A DNA stretch of 64,000 nucleotides from Symbiodinium sp. CCMP2592 (GCA_905221615.1 CAJNDT010003513.1:62001-126000); one strand, 5' to 3'; positions 40,155 to 51,786 are shown, counted from the stretch's first letter. The notes: generated by a model from the sequence alone, not told the origin. Made by a program: numbers and translations.

Positions 40155-41350
40155 TTCGAACACTCGACAAGGCCAATCTCTGTGAAGGGTTGCAAGTTTC
40201 ACTTCAATGCACATCAAAAGTAATAACTTTACCTCGCGTTCGAACACTCGACAACGCCAATCTGTGTGAAGGGTTGCAAAATTCATGTCAATGCACATCA
40301 AAAATTGCAACTTTACTTCGCGTTCGAACACTCGACCACGCCAATCCCTGTGAAGGGTTGCAAAATTCATCTCAATGCACATCAAAAAATGCAACTTTGC
40401 CTCGCGTTCGAACACTCGACCACGCCAATCCCTGTGAAGGGTTGCAAAATTCATCTCAATGCACATCAAAAATTGCAACTTTACCTCGCGTTCGAACACT
40501 CGACCACGCCAATCCCTTGTGAAGGGTTGCAAAATTCATCTCAATGCACATAAAAATTGCAACTTTACCTCGCGTTCGAACACTCGACCACGCCAATCCC
40601 TGTGAAGGGTTGCAAAATTCATTTCAATGCACATCAAAAAATGCAACTTTACCTAGCGTTCGTGCATTCGACCATGCCAATCCCTGTGAAGGGTTGCAAA
40701 ATGCCAATCCCTGTGAAGGGTTGCAAAATGCAATTGAGCTGCGCCCAAACCCTGTGAAGGGTTGCGCGGCGCCCGCAAAATGTGTAACTTTACCTCGCGT
40801 TTGAACACCCGAGGAGGCGAATCCCTGTGAAGGGTTCACGGCGCCCGAAAAAAGTGTAACTTTACCTCGCGTTTGAACGCCCGAGGCAGCGAATCCCTGG
40901 GAAGGGTTGCGCGGTGCGCCTAAAATGTGTCACTTTACCTAGCGTTTGAACGCCCGAGGCAGCGAATCCCTGGGAAGGGTTGCGCCGGGCGCCTAAAATG
41001 TGTCACTTTACCTAGCGTTTGAACGCCCGAGGCAGCGAATCCCTGGGAAGGGTTGCGCGGTGCGCCTAAAATGTGTAACTTTACCTCGCGTTTGAACGCC
41101 CGAGGAGGCGAATCCCTGGGAAGGGTGCGAAGCGCACATAAAAATGTGTAACTTTACCTCGCGTTTGAACGCCCGAGGAGGCGAATCCCTGGGAAGGGTG
41201 CGAAGCGCACATAAAAATGTGTAACTTTACCTCGCGTTTGGGCGCCCGAGGAGGCGAATCCCTGGGAAGGGTTGCGCCGAACGCCTAAAATGTGTACCTT
41301 TACCTAGCGTTTGGGCGCTCGAGGTGGCCAATCCCTGTGAAGGGTTGCAT
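40155..41350. repeat. Two-part satellite: 84-bp then ~73-bp tandem units
   Basis: CCAATC(C)CTGTGAAGGGTTGC occurs at exactly 84-bp steps (40,173; 40,257; 40,341; 40,425; 40,509; 40,593; 40,677), then in short units, then at 72-73-bp steps (40,819; 40,891; 40,964; 41,037; 41,110 onward) as GAATCCCTGGGAAGGGT. In all about 17 copies of the GAAGGGT core. Each unit also has ACTTTACCTCGCGTT(C/T)GAAC. CCCTGTGAAGGG can form a small hairpin (CCCT/AGGG) and GTTCGAAC is a palindrome. Confidence 0.95.
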
Positions 41351-41409
41351 TCCCGATGGACGACGACGACGGTGCCACCCCTGGCTTTAGAAGAGAGATT
41401 AGATACCGA

Positions 41410-41640
41410 GATGTAGAGAGTAAGTCAGAGAGTAAGTCAGAGAGTAAGTCACAGAGTAAGTCAGAGAGTAAGTCAGAGAGTAAGTCAGAGAGAAAGTCAC
41501 AGAGTAAGTCATAAGTCAGAGAGTAAGTCAGAGAGTAAGTCACAGAGTAAGTCACAGAGTAAGTCACAGAGTAAGTCGAGAGTAAGTCACAGAGTAAGTC
41601 ACAGAGTAAGTCACAGAGTAAGTCACAGAGTCATAGAGTA
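41410..41640. repeat. (GAGTAAGTCACA)n repeat
   Basis: 12- to 13-bp units AGAGTAAGTCAGAG / AGAGTAAGTCACAG, then AGTCATAGAGTAGTCAAG variants to about 41,760. Confidence 0.9.
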
Positions 41641-41758
41641 GTCAAGTGAGTAAGTCACAGAGTCCTCAAGTTCATAGAGTCATAGAGTCATAGAGTAGTC
41701 AAGAGTAGTCAAGTTCGGTCTTAGAGTCATAGAGTCATAGGGTCATAGAGTCGTAGAC

Positions 41759-41866
41759 TCAAGTGTCAAGTCATAAGGTCATGTGCTCGATTCTATGTTT
41801 GTCATCTATGTATCAAGTGTCAAGTCATAAGGTCATGTGCTCGATTCTATGTTTGTCATCTATGTA
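41759..41866. repeat. Exact 54-bp tandem duplication
   Basis: TCAAGTGTCAAGTCATAAGG... begins at 41,759 and again at 41,813, ending GTCATCTATGTA each time. Confidence 0.9.
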
Positions 41867-41869
41867 CTT

Positions 41870-43075
41870 GTCTACCCGGCTCCGCACGGAAGAACCCTTC
41901 GCGACGCTTTCGGGAACACTGGTTGCGCTCATTGATGTTGTTGGTGATGACGGGACCAAGAATTCCAGACATAATGAATGGCATACAAAAACAAGATGAA
42001 ATCATACATGACGGTATGGGTATTGCCCTCGCTGTGTAAGACCGTCGTGAACCACACAGCACGAGTGAGATGAAGATAAGAATGGAAACGAGCGCCCGCC
42101 TGCCGTTTCTCAGGACCTAGGTCGATCGCAGTATGTTTGCCTGGAGAAAGCGGGGAGTTTCGTTGGACACAGATCCTCTCCCCCTGGAGCTCTGTTGCTA
42201 TTTACATCATGAGTCGTGCCTAAAGTTGAGACATTGGACAGATACACGATGATACACGAATGAGCAACATTTGTGGCTGATTTGCCAGCTCGCAAGCTTT
42301 CTAGCTGACGCCATTCGTATTTGTGCTTGCTTGTGTGTGTGTCTCTATTCGTGCATCGATTTCTCTCGCTGTGTTTATCCATGTTTCTCCATCAATGTGT
42401 CCATGGTGTACGTGTGCAACCATGTTGTGTGTACCTATGCACACACGCACACAAGTCAGTGCGTGTTGGACCCAGATGCGTGACAGGTATGTGCAAAATG
42501 TATGCGCGCAGTGTAGTGCAATACACTGTAATATCATGCCATGTAATGGAATGTACTCGAATGGTGCAAGGTAGGGCAAGGTAATGCGATGTCATGCAAT
42601 GCAATCTAGTTTGATGTAATGTAATGTAATTTAAAGCAACGTACCGTTGAAAACAATAGTATGCACCTTGACGAGGCACTTGTGCGTGGTTGCAGTGTTT
42701 TTGTGCTCTTCGTTTGTTTGTATTAGTGACTGCAGAGGTTTCAGGTGCAAGGTGTTGTTACTAATCATGTTTGTTGCCAGTTTGTACGTACCTCGAAGAG
42801 TGAGTCGACCCCAGCATGGGGGGATCGAGATCGCAGGGGGACAAGCGGTTACGCGGACTTTCTCAACCCCGTGGCCTGACGAAGCTCTGCAGGACAACCT
42901 GGCAACCCTCGACGGAGCTCGAAAATCTGGCGCAAGCTAGCTCTTGAACCCGGATCAGTCTTCATGATTCTCAGCTGAACTCTGGCAGCGGTTGTGTCGG
43001 CCTCATAGGTACCCGGAAATGGAGTCATATAACCGCCAGGAATCGGAAAGTATTTGAAGCCCTCCTCTCACAGAA
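41870..43075. other. No recognisable gene
   Basis: Contains AATGTAATG-like repeats (42,590-42,640) and GT-rich sequence. No frame resembles a known protein. Confidence 0.35.
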
Positions 43076-43079
43076 ACGC

Positions 43080-43290
43080 ATGCAGTAGAGTTGGAGAATA
43101 ACGGGCCAATGGCTCCTTGTACGCAGAAGGATTGCTGAAGAACTTGCGGCTGTAGTGGTACAGATCGTTCAAGCGGGCTTGCTCCTGCAGCTTGTGGAAA
43201 GACTCCGGAGATGCGCGCTGTGGCGACTGCGAAGCCTCGTTGCTGAACTTGAGGATAACATACCTCATCTGGGGTGGATTCTTCATTGCA
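43080..43290 (-). CDS. Possible exon, unknown
   Basis: The minus frame reads PPQMRYVILKFSNEASQSPQ then SFHKLQEQARLNDLYHYSRK and FFSNPSAYKEPLARYSPTLL. Protein-like composition with mixed charge, no family recognised. Confidence 0.4.
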
Positions 43291-43539
43291 TTGTTCTCTG
43301 GAGATTTCACAAGGCATGTCCACACACACCTGCTGAAAACTTGCCGGGTGGACCCTTTTGCCTGTAGTGCATCCAGTGCCTGCAGTGTCGATCCGTGCGA
43401 AGGGAGGTTGATGCACATTGCCACCAGCATCCAGTTTCACGACGGCGCAACAAGCTCTTGTAGAGTTGAGTCTGGTGCCCACTTCGGATGCTCGCTGCAG
43501 CAACCGTGCATGCGCAAGCAAGGGGGAGGAACACTCGGC

Positions 43540-43650
43540 AGGAACCTGGCAATAGACCACTTGAGTCCCAGATGTTTCTGCTCTGCCGTGGCCTTGATCT
43601 CTGAGTCGACCATGTCAGGCGACATCTCTTCCTTGGATCCCACTGGAAGC
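43540..43650 (-). CDS. Possible exon, unknown
   Basis: The minus frame reads GSKEEMSPDMVDSEIKATAE then QKHLGLKWSIARFLP. Same strand and probably the same gene as 43,080-43,290. Confidence 0.4.
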
Positions 43651-44084
43651 CAAGTCTAGCAATGCAACGAGATCAGTTGCTAAAAGATAAGCACAGTAAG
43701 ACCGACCCATGGCGACACGAAGCACAGATCCTCCTCATGGCATGTTTCAATGAACTCTGGGCTTCAGTTGCCGTCCCGTCTTCATATGTACCTCCACGCG
43801 CAAACGCATGCTACCAGATTGGCCGCGATGTGAGTTGATCGTTCGCATAGCAGGGGAACCCGCAGAATGAAAGCCAAATGGGGTTTTTCAGAGACATGGT
43901 TGAGCTTGACGTCGCGCCGACAGTGACGGACAGCCGCCACCGCACATTCCGGAAGCCGCGTTATTCCGCACTGCGTTATTTGGCACCACTGCAGTCGCGA
44001 AACTGGACAAAACCATTTTGCCAAGGCAAGACGGACTTCCGGAGCTTGCAGGACGGATATGGAAGAAGCGCAGATGTAGCGTCT

Positions 44085-45110
44085 GGCGTTGCCAGCCCCC
44101 CCCCCAATGGTATGGTCTGCTAGGGGTGGGGGGGGGAAGGCTGGCTTGTGCAGAAAGGGGTCGAGGCCATTGGAGCTGCCACTGGATGGTGGGATGGTGC
44201 TGGCGGCCAGGGCTCACACGCAAGCCCTTCGCAAGCAAGCCGTAAACCCTATAACGCAGCGCGTGCCCCTGTTTTGAGTAACCTTAACTTGTACTTCAAA
44301 CCCTACACCCAACTCTTAACCCCACCTAGCTGCAGGCTCTAAGCCTAGAGCAGAACATACACGGCAAATCCTCCTAAAGCCCTTGTCGACTCGAAGCCCA
44401 ACACTCAAAAGCTCAAGCTAAACCCTAAACCCCAAAACCCCACAACCACCACAACAGGGGGCAGACGGATCCCACACCCCACACCACAGGGGAGGGGGGG
44501 TCCCACCCTATATCCGGACCATTGACCTGTTGGGGGGGAGGGGGGGGAGGGGGGGTGGGAGCGGGGGGGCCGTGGAGCGTGACCAATATGGTCACGCGCT
44601 CCGCAGCCCCCCCCCCCTCCCCCCCAAAGGTCAATGGTCCGGATATAGGGTGGGGCCCCCCCCCTCCCCTATGGTGTGGGGTGTGGGGTTCCTCTTCCTC
44701 CTGTGGGGTGGTTGTGGGGTTTTGGGGTTTAGGGTTTAGCTTAAGCTTTTGAGCTTTGGATTTACGGTTATAAGTTATAAGGTATAAGGCTTCGAGTCGA
44801 CAAGGGCTTAGGGAGGATTTGCGGTGTATGCTCTGCTTTAGGCTTAGAGCCTGCAGTTAGGTGGGGTTTAGGTTGGGTCCAGCGTTTTAAATACAAGTTA
44901 AGGTTGCTCAAAACGGGGGCACGCGCTGCGTTGTAGGGTTTACGGCTTGCTTGCGAAGGGCTTGCGCGTGAGCCCTGGCCGCCAGCACCATCCCACCATC
45001 CAGTGGCAGCTCCAACAGCCCCCAACCCCTTTCCGCACACGCCAGGCCCCCCCCCCCCACCCCTATCAGACCATACCATTGGGAGGGGGGGGGGGGGGGC
45101 TGGGAACGCT
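44085..45110. repeat. ~1-kb foldback (inverted repeat) with G/C tracts and telomere-like motifs
   Basis: The left arm (from CCAATGGTATGGTCTG at about 44,104) is mirrored in the right arm to about 45,072. The arms meet at GCGTGACCAATATGGTCACGC (44,577-44,597), a near-perfect 21-bp palindrome. Arm contents in order: poly-G/C, GTGGGATGGTGCTGGCGGCC, TGCAGGCTCTAAGCC, AAGCCCTTGTCGACTCGAAG, AAACCCTAAACCCC, more G runs, CGGACCATTGACC. Arms differ by scattered substitutions and small indels. A partial extra end (AAAGGTCAAGGTCCGG) recurs at 45,124-45,140. No coding capacity is evident. It resembles foldback-type elements. Confidence 0.85.
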
Positions 45111-46069
45111 CACGCGCTCCCCCTAAAGGTCAAGGTCCGGAAAAAGGGTGGGGCCCCCCCCTCCTCAGGCAGGCAGGTAGGGATGTTGGACAAGGTTTCG
45201 TGTTGAATTTGTTCGTGTCACGTGCACTTCTTACAACTGCTGTTATTGGGGAAGGGGCCTGTGGGCCTTTTGGGGCCTGGACCGCAACAACACCAAGCAC
45301 TGCGTCAAAACATGGACTCTAGCAAGAAAGACATCAGGCTGTGAATGCAACATATCCAAGGCAGTGACGGGATAAGTCTGGGAAGTTGAGTGACTACCCA
45401 AATCTAAGATTGACAGAATCTCAGGATTCTAGTCACAGGTTCACCAGTTTTTGCCTAGCTGTTGAATTTGAAAGCAATGAGGAGACGAGCAAGGAAAGGA
45501 GCCGCAGAACCGATGCACTTGCAATGCCAGGAATAGTTTCTGGAAGAAGCAATCAGATTCCACCACGTTCCTGCCATGCTTCCAGCCGAAATGTCGAGCA
45601 CAGCCGAAAGTCGGACTCTTGTGGCCTGAAGGGAACCCACCGGGACAAGCGACAAGAGCTAGGCAAGGCCGTTCTCAGAAGCTGACTCGGGAATGGCTGC
45701 TGCCTCTGATGCCTCGTCTCACACCCCGGCCAACTAAATGGAGGCATGCAGGGCTGTGGCGGCGGTGTGCAATTTCGCCGCTGTCTCATGCGTTTGCTCT
45801 TCAGGTCAGCGTACACTATCATCTGCTCTGAGGAAGCTCTATCTAAGCGTGTCGCTTGAAAGAAAAAGTCTTTTCGTTATTCTGCAGCTGAGGTTTCAGC
45901 CAGCTGCTCCCAGCAGCGCATGCTTGCATCGCTGACGATGGCACGCTGGACTTCCTAATACGAAGTTCCTCATGCATGCTAGAGTGCCATTCTCGGCGCC
46001 AGCTTTCATGCATGAGGCTTCTCTTGAGGGTTACACTTGAGCTTCAAACGTCTTCAGCCGGTGGCTGCT

Positions 46070-46190
46070 CTCAACAACTTGGGACACCAAACATTGGAGG
46101 TGAGACGGCAAAGTCTACTCCCAATATCTGTGCAGGTCCTGAGACTGCGCCTTTGGCTCCCCTGACTTGTCTCAGTTTCACCTTCGGCGG
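46070..46190 (-). CDS. Possible exon, unknown
   Basis: The minus frame reads SPPKVKLRQVRGAKGAVSGP then AQILGVDFAVSPPMFGVPS. Protein-like; probably in the same gene as the RRM exons upstream at 47.0-47.3 kb, but not proven. Confidence 0.35.
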
Positions 46191-46464
46191 GCTGACACAT
46201 CACCGCATGGAAGCCGAGACTCGAAAACACTCCAGCTAAAGGAATGAGTAACGGTTGCGGAGTTGACTGTCTGGCTGGGTGGATGGGACATAGGACTGTG
46301 GAGCCGGGCGAAGAAGTCAGTTTCACCCATTATCCTCGCCGGGTCAATAAGCCAACCCAGAGGCTCAAAGATTCACTGCGCTGCTGGTGAATTCACCCAA
46401 GGAAAACCTCCTGAGGAATCTCTCATCATCTCTCCCGTCAAGTCTGCGGAATTGTTTGCTCATG

Positions 46465-46575
46465 CTAGGCCGACGTCAGCTGATGCGGGCAGATCTCTTC
46501 AACTCCAAGCTGAAGAGCCTCGACGGTTTTGCCATGGATTTGCTGTGTGGCACCTGAGCTCAAGACCTCAGTGAT
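46465..46575 (-). CDS. Possible exon, unknown
   Basis: The minus frame reads TEVLSSGATQQIHGKTVEAL then QLGVEEICPHQ. Protein-like stretch between the RRM exons and the 46.1-kb candidate. Confidence 0.35.
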   Translation of the reverse strand: MTEVLSSGATQQIHGKTVEALQLGVEEICPHQLTSA

Positions 46576-47026
46576 CCAAGTGAGTTGCGGCACGGCAGGA
46601 CGGGAAGAAAGAAGTGTGGGACAACGACACCTGCTCTGCAAACTTTGTGCTATTCCCAAGTCGCATCTGCCCTGTGCTGTTTGGCGATACGAGTAGTTTG
46701 ACCAATGTCTGCACATCCAACCCAAACAGAAGCAAAAACAGGGTGCTGATCAACCTGTCGACCTGCAGAGTGGGTTATGCGAGTTGCGCTGGCCAAGACC
46801 TCCTCGGAAACGTTTCACCCTTCCATGACACGGAAATCGTTGGCAATCCAGACTGTTCACGAGCACAGCTTGTAGGTTTTGTCCACAGAGCGGGTCAGCT
46901 GGAATGTCCGACCACAGTACTTGAACGACTGCATGGGCTTGGCATTGCTCTCATTAGTCGCTCGGTACAGCTCACTGCGATGAAGAAGAACATGCAATGT
47001 CACAGCCGGGCGCAACACTTTTTCTC

Positions 47027-47063
47027 TCGCACCCGGTTCCTTGAACTCCACAAAGCCGAAGCC
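47027..47063 (-). CDS. Probable exon: RRM, RNP1 motif
   Basis: After a CTCCAG acceptor the minus strand reads GFGFVEFKEPG, the RNP1 signature (K/R-G-F-G-F-V-x-F) of RNA-recognition motifs. A GGTGCGAG donor follows. Confidence 0.7.
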
Positions 47064-47109
47064 CTGGAGTGTTCGACAGGTTTATCTGTCTGACAGACCG
47101 CCACTCCTG

Positions 47110-47153
47110 CCTTGGGCTTCCCTGTCTTTTGGTTCATGACCACTGTGGCATCC
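47110..47153 (-). CDS. Probable exon: RRM loop 3 region
   Basis: DATVVMNQKTGKPK on the minus strand, after a GAAGCAG acceptor. It is followed by AAG|GCAGGA, a GC donor if real. The sequence is the V-V-x-N-x-x-T-G-K-x-K strand and loop that precedes RNP1, and joins in order with the next exon. Confidence 0.65.
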
Positions 47154-47219
47154 TGCTTCCGTCTGGAAATTGTGGCGCCCACCGCTGGCGAATGAGGCTG
47201 TCCGTACACTGTTACACTT

Positions 47220-47300
47220 CGAGATGTCCTGGACAGTGCCGAACTGCTCAAAGTGTTTGCGCAGCTCCTTGTCGTCCACCCTGATGTGACAGCTGACAAA
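47220..47300 (-). CDS. Probable exon: RRM, first half
   Basis: The minus frame reads HIRVDDKELRKHFEQFGTVQ then DIS. This is the first helix of an RRM (D-x-x-L-R-x-x-F-x-x-F-G-x-V-x-D). With the next two exons it gives most of one RRM spread over three exons of under 90 bp. RRMs bind single-stranded RNA, typical of splicing or translation factors. The remainder of the protein is not resolved. Confidence 0.7.
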
Positions 47301-47399
47301 TCCGCACAGAAAACGCATGCCCGGAAAGATCACTGCTTGACTCATCCATGCGGATAAGCATGTGACGAGGTTGGCAGCCCGCCGACAAAAATCCCACGA

Positions 47400-48540
47400 C
47401 CCTCGTCCTGTCAGCAGTCACCGCTTGCAGGAGCGATGATGTGCCCCAGAGGTGTGCCTTGCCGTTACCATTGCTCGGCACACCTGCCATGTGTGGTTGA
47501 ACTCCCCTCCCCCGCTCGGCCTTGCAAAATGAAACAAAGAAAGTGGCACTCTTACAAGCAAGTGCGAGCCTTCCCCCCCCATGTTGTAACTGTCTGGTGG
47601 TTTGGCAGATCACACACCCGCCCTCTCGCCCACGTTATCAGGATTTGATGGTCGCACCTCACCTCACCCGTCCCTCCATCTTGTAAGGAGCCATTCTCTT
47701 TGTAGTGGACGCCGCCCTGCATTCAGGACGCGAGACTAGAGTCTAGCGGCGGGGTTTCAGGGAGTTGTCGTGTACTTATCGACAATGGATCGCGCGCTTG
47801 GGCAAGAGTCTCCCTGAGGATGGTCGTTGTTTGCCTGAAACCCTAGCCGGCCCTAGCAGCAAAAAAACAACTTCTCGTACCGGGGCAATTTCGTTCGGAG
47901 TGACCCCTGCTGAGGCCCCAGAATGCTAAATTTCCCCAAAATCCGACGCCCAAAAGACGACTACAAGCCCGTTCTGAAAGCACTCTAAGGAAACAATGGT
48001 CGTACCGGGGCCAGTTTTGGAATGGGGGGTTCAGGGTATATAGACGAATCCTTTATACGATGGGGTGCGTGACTACGCCTGGGAAGAACCTCCATGTTGT
48101 AAGCCTAAATTGGGCTGAAACCCAACATGTGCTAGAAAATGAGGGGGTAATCCCACATGGGAAGGGGGATGTTCAACCGGCAAGCACACGACTGCCTGTC
48201 GGAGGATCAATGAACGGTCCCTTCGAAGGCAGTCAAATCATTAGCCATCTTCGATGTTTTACATCGCCCGGTCAAGCAACCCAGATTGAAAGCCGCGCAC
48301 TCTGGACTTCTATGTGCTCGAGCAACTACCTACCTCGCTTCGGTTGACGCGTTATTTCCCGTGCATTGACGTGAACCCGTTGACTCCGCGAACCCAGGCC
48401 GTGACCTAAAGCCTGAACACGTTGACGTCTTTACGTCGTCGTTCCCGGCTTCATGTTGTCACGCTGTCGCTCAACACATGTGCACACCCCCCTTGAACAT
48501 GAATAGAGATTCTGTCACTGCGAGAAGTGAAAGCAATCTG
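47400..48540. other. No recognisable gene
   Basis: Neither strand carries a convincing exon. No repeat structure was noticed apart from a C-run at 47,572-47,580. Confidence 0.35.
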
Positions 48541-48549
48541 GACGTCGGC

Positions 48550-48690
48550 CACCATCTGTGCATGTTGCGAGCGCAAGGGCCTTCGCCTTGTGGCAGCTCT
48601 GGAAGCGAGGCAGTGCAGCAGTGGAATGTATCATTTGCGTCAAAAGTCTAGCCATGGCTAGGGGCGCGGCAGCTTCGACTGCCTGGCCAC
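48550..48690 (-). CDS. Possible exon, helical-repeat-like
   Basis: The minus frame reads QAVEAAAPLAMARLLTQMIH then STAALPRFQSCHKAKALALA. It has the pattern of an armadillo-type helix pair. Weak assignment. Confidence 0.4.
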
Positions 48691-49164
48691 GGAGATGCCG
48701 ACAAACGCACGCTGAACGAAACTGCGTCTCAGTCTCATTTCGAGAGAAGGACAGGCCGGGGCTGTAGAGCTGTGATGTGGAAAAGGTTCCATCACTGTTC
48801 CGTCTGACGGTCTCGAAATGAATTACATGATGACATGGTGTTGCCGAGTGCCACCGACTTCGAGCCATTTCGATCATGCTTCGAAGTTTCATCTGGAGTA
48901 TACTGTAGATTCGTCATGACGAAGTGCCCAAGCCCAGACCTTTGGTGGAATGCTCCCAATAGTGTTCAAGTGGCTCAGGAGCTGAGAGACTGTCTGCAAG
49001 CCTATCATAAGTGTGGCCAGCCCTGATGCGAACCCGTTGGCTCGCAACTCTGCGAAGTTGTCACAACGGAGCGTCTAGTTCACACGGCCACAGCAGTAGG
49101 ACAAGGAAGCAGCAGTGAGCAACCACAATGCACACATGCTGGCCTACATAACCAAGTTTCCTGC

Positions 49165-49350
49165 ACCTTGTCAGCATCGCCCTTCTCGGGATCGGGTTGC
49201 CATCCTCTCGCACTGCACAGCTCAGAAATGACACGAAGAAGCGGCAAGATCCCTTGATCCGTGCCTAGAGCCATGACCTCGGAAAGCCGGTCAGGCTGCC
49301 ATGTCAGGGCCCTCAACACAACGACAAAAACGCCCAAGGCCAGCGCGGGT
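49165..49350 (-). CDS. Possible exon, ARM/HEAT-like
   Basis: The minus frame reads ALALGVFVVVLRALTWQPDR then LSEVMALGTDQGILPLLRVI and SELCSARGWQPDPEKGDADK. It is amphipathic helices in solenoid style. Probably one gene with the 48.6, 49.6, 50.1 and 50.5 kb candidates on the same strand. Confidence 0.5.
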
Positions 49351-49529
49351 GCAGGCACCGGGCTCCCCTTCAGCCTGCAAGGTACTGTAGCGAACCCCAA
49401 AACTCCATGTCATTTCATGGGTGATTCACTTTCAACTGCCTCTTGTTCCCTCCGTGTCCAGGCAAGTCTGCCTTAAGTCAACGAGATGGCAAAAAAATAC
49501 AGCATGGTGTCAGTATGTTCCGTATGCCA

Positions 49530-49800
49530 TGTGAGGCTGCATGCTCATATTTAGCTTCGGCGTTCGAGGAGTAGACTTGGTGCCTCTTCTGTGAGCCTTG
49601 AGAAGGCTCCACCTCACACCAGTCTGTCTCAGAGTTCTCTTCCGGCCCGAAGTGCTTAAATGATCAGCATCCTGGATTCCTGGATCTCGGGCTGCAGCTC
49701 CAGCAGAGTCCAACGCCTCCACGTCCACGACCTGTCGCACGAAGCCGAGTGGCTCAAGCTTGCTGCTACAGAACATGACAAACCTCATCGTCTCTGAGGA
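49530..49800 (-). CDS. Possible exon, unknown
   Basis: The minus frame is open through MRFVMFCSSKLEPLGFVRQV then VDVEALDSAGAAARDPGIQD and GVRWSLLKAHRRGTKSTPRT. Protein-like and fairly long for this region. No family. Confidence 0.4.
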
Positions 49801-50049
49801 CTTCTCGCACCTGCCCGGGGGCTCCACTTAAGTGTCCGCAAAGTGCAGTGGTCGGTGTGCTGTCATGCTTTCTGAGCCTGCACTGGCTGCCCAAAATCTC
49901 TCTTGCAACATGCGAAGTGGCTGCAACCCACAGTGAACGAAGGATTGGAACACGAACTCTCCTGAAAGCAATGGCCCACTGCAAACCCCGAAATCCTTTG
50001 CACACGAAGCGCCGGAAATCCTTGAATCAGAGCCGTGGCTTCTGAACAA

Positions 50050-50205
50050 CATGTGGTTGATATCGAGCACATCAGCACACTTCGGTGCGAGTTTGCTCAT
50101 GCCAGTTTCGTTAAGTAGACGATGCGAGATTTGATGTAAGAACTGATGTGCCTTGGACTGTGAGGAAACAAGCCACTTCCATTGACTTGCGCATTGGACC
50201 TCCTC
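50050..50205 (-). CDS. Possible exon, helical
   Basis: The minus frame reads QCASQWKWLVSSQSKAHQFL then HQISHRLLNETGMSKLAPKC and ADVLDINHMLF. Helix-rich; part of the 48.5-51.8 kb minus-strand exon cluster. Confidence 0.4.
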
Positions 50206-50394
50206 ATCATGTGGCACCATGAAGCCATCGAGCCTCAGCGACCATTACGGCCTTACAGCTTCATCAAGCTTCGCGCACTAAAGCTATGCATGCGCCTGGT
50301 GTAGATCATACGTGCTCCCGTTCAAACCCGTCTTGCAGCCACTCGAAAATCGCTGAGGCTCATTGCATGCACTCACAACATATTCTACAGGAGC

Positions 50395-50545
50395 TGCGAA
50401 AATTCATCATAAACACGGGATCCGGCAAGATCTGCGGAAGCTCGGCATTGCCACCATGGAGGTTCAGCTCTGCCAGGATGCAAACAGCTGAAGGTTCAAC
50501 GGAATCAGCGAAAGTTGCATCAGACATCACAAACAAGGTCTGAGC
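50395..50545 (-). CDS. Possible exon, leucine-rich
   Basis: The minus frame reads TLFVMSDATFADSVEPSAVC then ILAELNLHGGNAELPQILPD and PVFMMNF. The L-x-E-L-x-L-x-G-G stretch is protein-like. No family assigned. Confidence 0.4.
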
Positions 50546-51279
50546 GCTGCAAGGCGAAGGATCACAGATGCACTGCCCGCAAGAATGCCAGAATGAATCC
50601 CCTAAACACGTGTGACGTGTCAAACTTTGACGGAAGCTCAAACTCTTTGGGGTAATCAGACTGACGTTTTGCTGGCACGGTACGCTCTACAACGACCAGT
50701 CCACTTCAAAGTCTCAGACGACAACAGGTTTCGAAACCCGATCTTGCCTGGAGCACAGTTGTCGCACAGTCGGCAATTGGAGGCATGCAATGTCAACAGG
50801 CACTGGCACAATCACATGCACCTCGTGGCGCTGTCACTCCAGTTTCGAGAGGCTCTACGAAACTAGCTGAGCTGAGTTTTGCAGGACCCTTATCCTCGAC
50901 TGTCTCTAAGGTGCTCTAGACGTTTGATGTAGCGCCAGGTCTGATTTTCAAGATACAATGAATCAAAATCCGGCTTCGCTCTTCGACATGTACCATGAGG
51001 ACAATGGAGGTCTCCCAAATGACATAAGATGGCACAAGCCGACGGTTTGCATGGAAAATCCAATGATCATGCAGAGCTCGATGTCGCGGCTGAGAATTGG
51101 AGGCAGCAGCCAAGTCTCGCATGCGATACAAACATGTGGACACACAATGTTTGGAGTTGTGACCCAACTTCGGACACTCTGAATACTCTTCATGGCAGCA
51201 GATTTGTAAGCTTCGGTGTTCAACATTCCATAACAGCACGTTCGAGGAGGCGGTAGATCTGGACATGGATCGGCAATAC

Positions 51280-51440
51280 TGCAGAATGTTCCGAAGAGAA
51301 AGGCAGAAGAAAAAACTCAACCTGGCGAACTTGCTGGTTGCACGATCGAAGTTTGCGAACTTGTGCAGACAGGCCTTGACGCGTCTTGTGAAGAAGTTAA
51401 ACTTGTCAACAGGCCCGTCAGCGATTTCGGGCCGAAGTGG
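51280..51440 (-). CDS. Possible exon, unknown
   Basis: The minus frame reads RPEIADGPVDKFNFFTRRVK then ACLHKFANFDRATSKFARLS. Basic and aromatic; family unknown. Confidence 0.35.
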
Positions 51441-51609
51441 CATTTCGCATGTCCTCCTTGGTCACGATTCAACCCGCAAATCGTGAGCATCGGGCTTTTA
51501 GCTTTAAAATCGTAGATAAACTCGTGGTTGGGCCAAGTGCTTGTGGAGTTGGCTTGTAGAGACTGCTGTTCGGATTCACTGGAACTATGGATCGATGCAG
51601 ACAAACAAC

Positions 51610-51786
51610 TGGGTTAAATTCCCACACAAACGAAGCCGACGAAGCTCGGGCAAGTTCGGAGAGGCGCTGGTGTTTCTGAGACAGTCGCTGTTGAGCCTTC
51701 CGCGCTGATGTCAATTCGGGCTCCGTGCAGCTGTCATCATCGACGGGCACAAGCCAAGAAATAGCCCAATCTGAATCTGTTGGCAT
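51610..51786 (-). CDS. Possible exon, unknown
   Basis: The minus frame reads DSDWAISWLVPVDDDSCTEP then ELTSARKAQQRLSQKHQRLS and ELARASSASFVWEFNPVVC. Protein-like with a helical middle. Most upstream member of the 48.5-51.8 kb cluster. Confidence 0.4.

Noticed and set aside
39858..40532. 224-codon minus-strand frame with repeated FEREVKLQFLMCIEMN units
   Set aside because: It is the translation of the 84-bp satellite plus a GTA array. The 84-bp unit is a multiple of three, which keeps the frame open by chance.
40155..40700. GTTCGAAC resembling a tRNA B box in each satellite unit
   Set aside because: No matching A box at the right distance and no cloverleaf, so a tRNA or SINE call is not supported.
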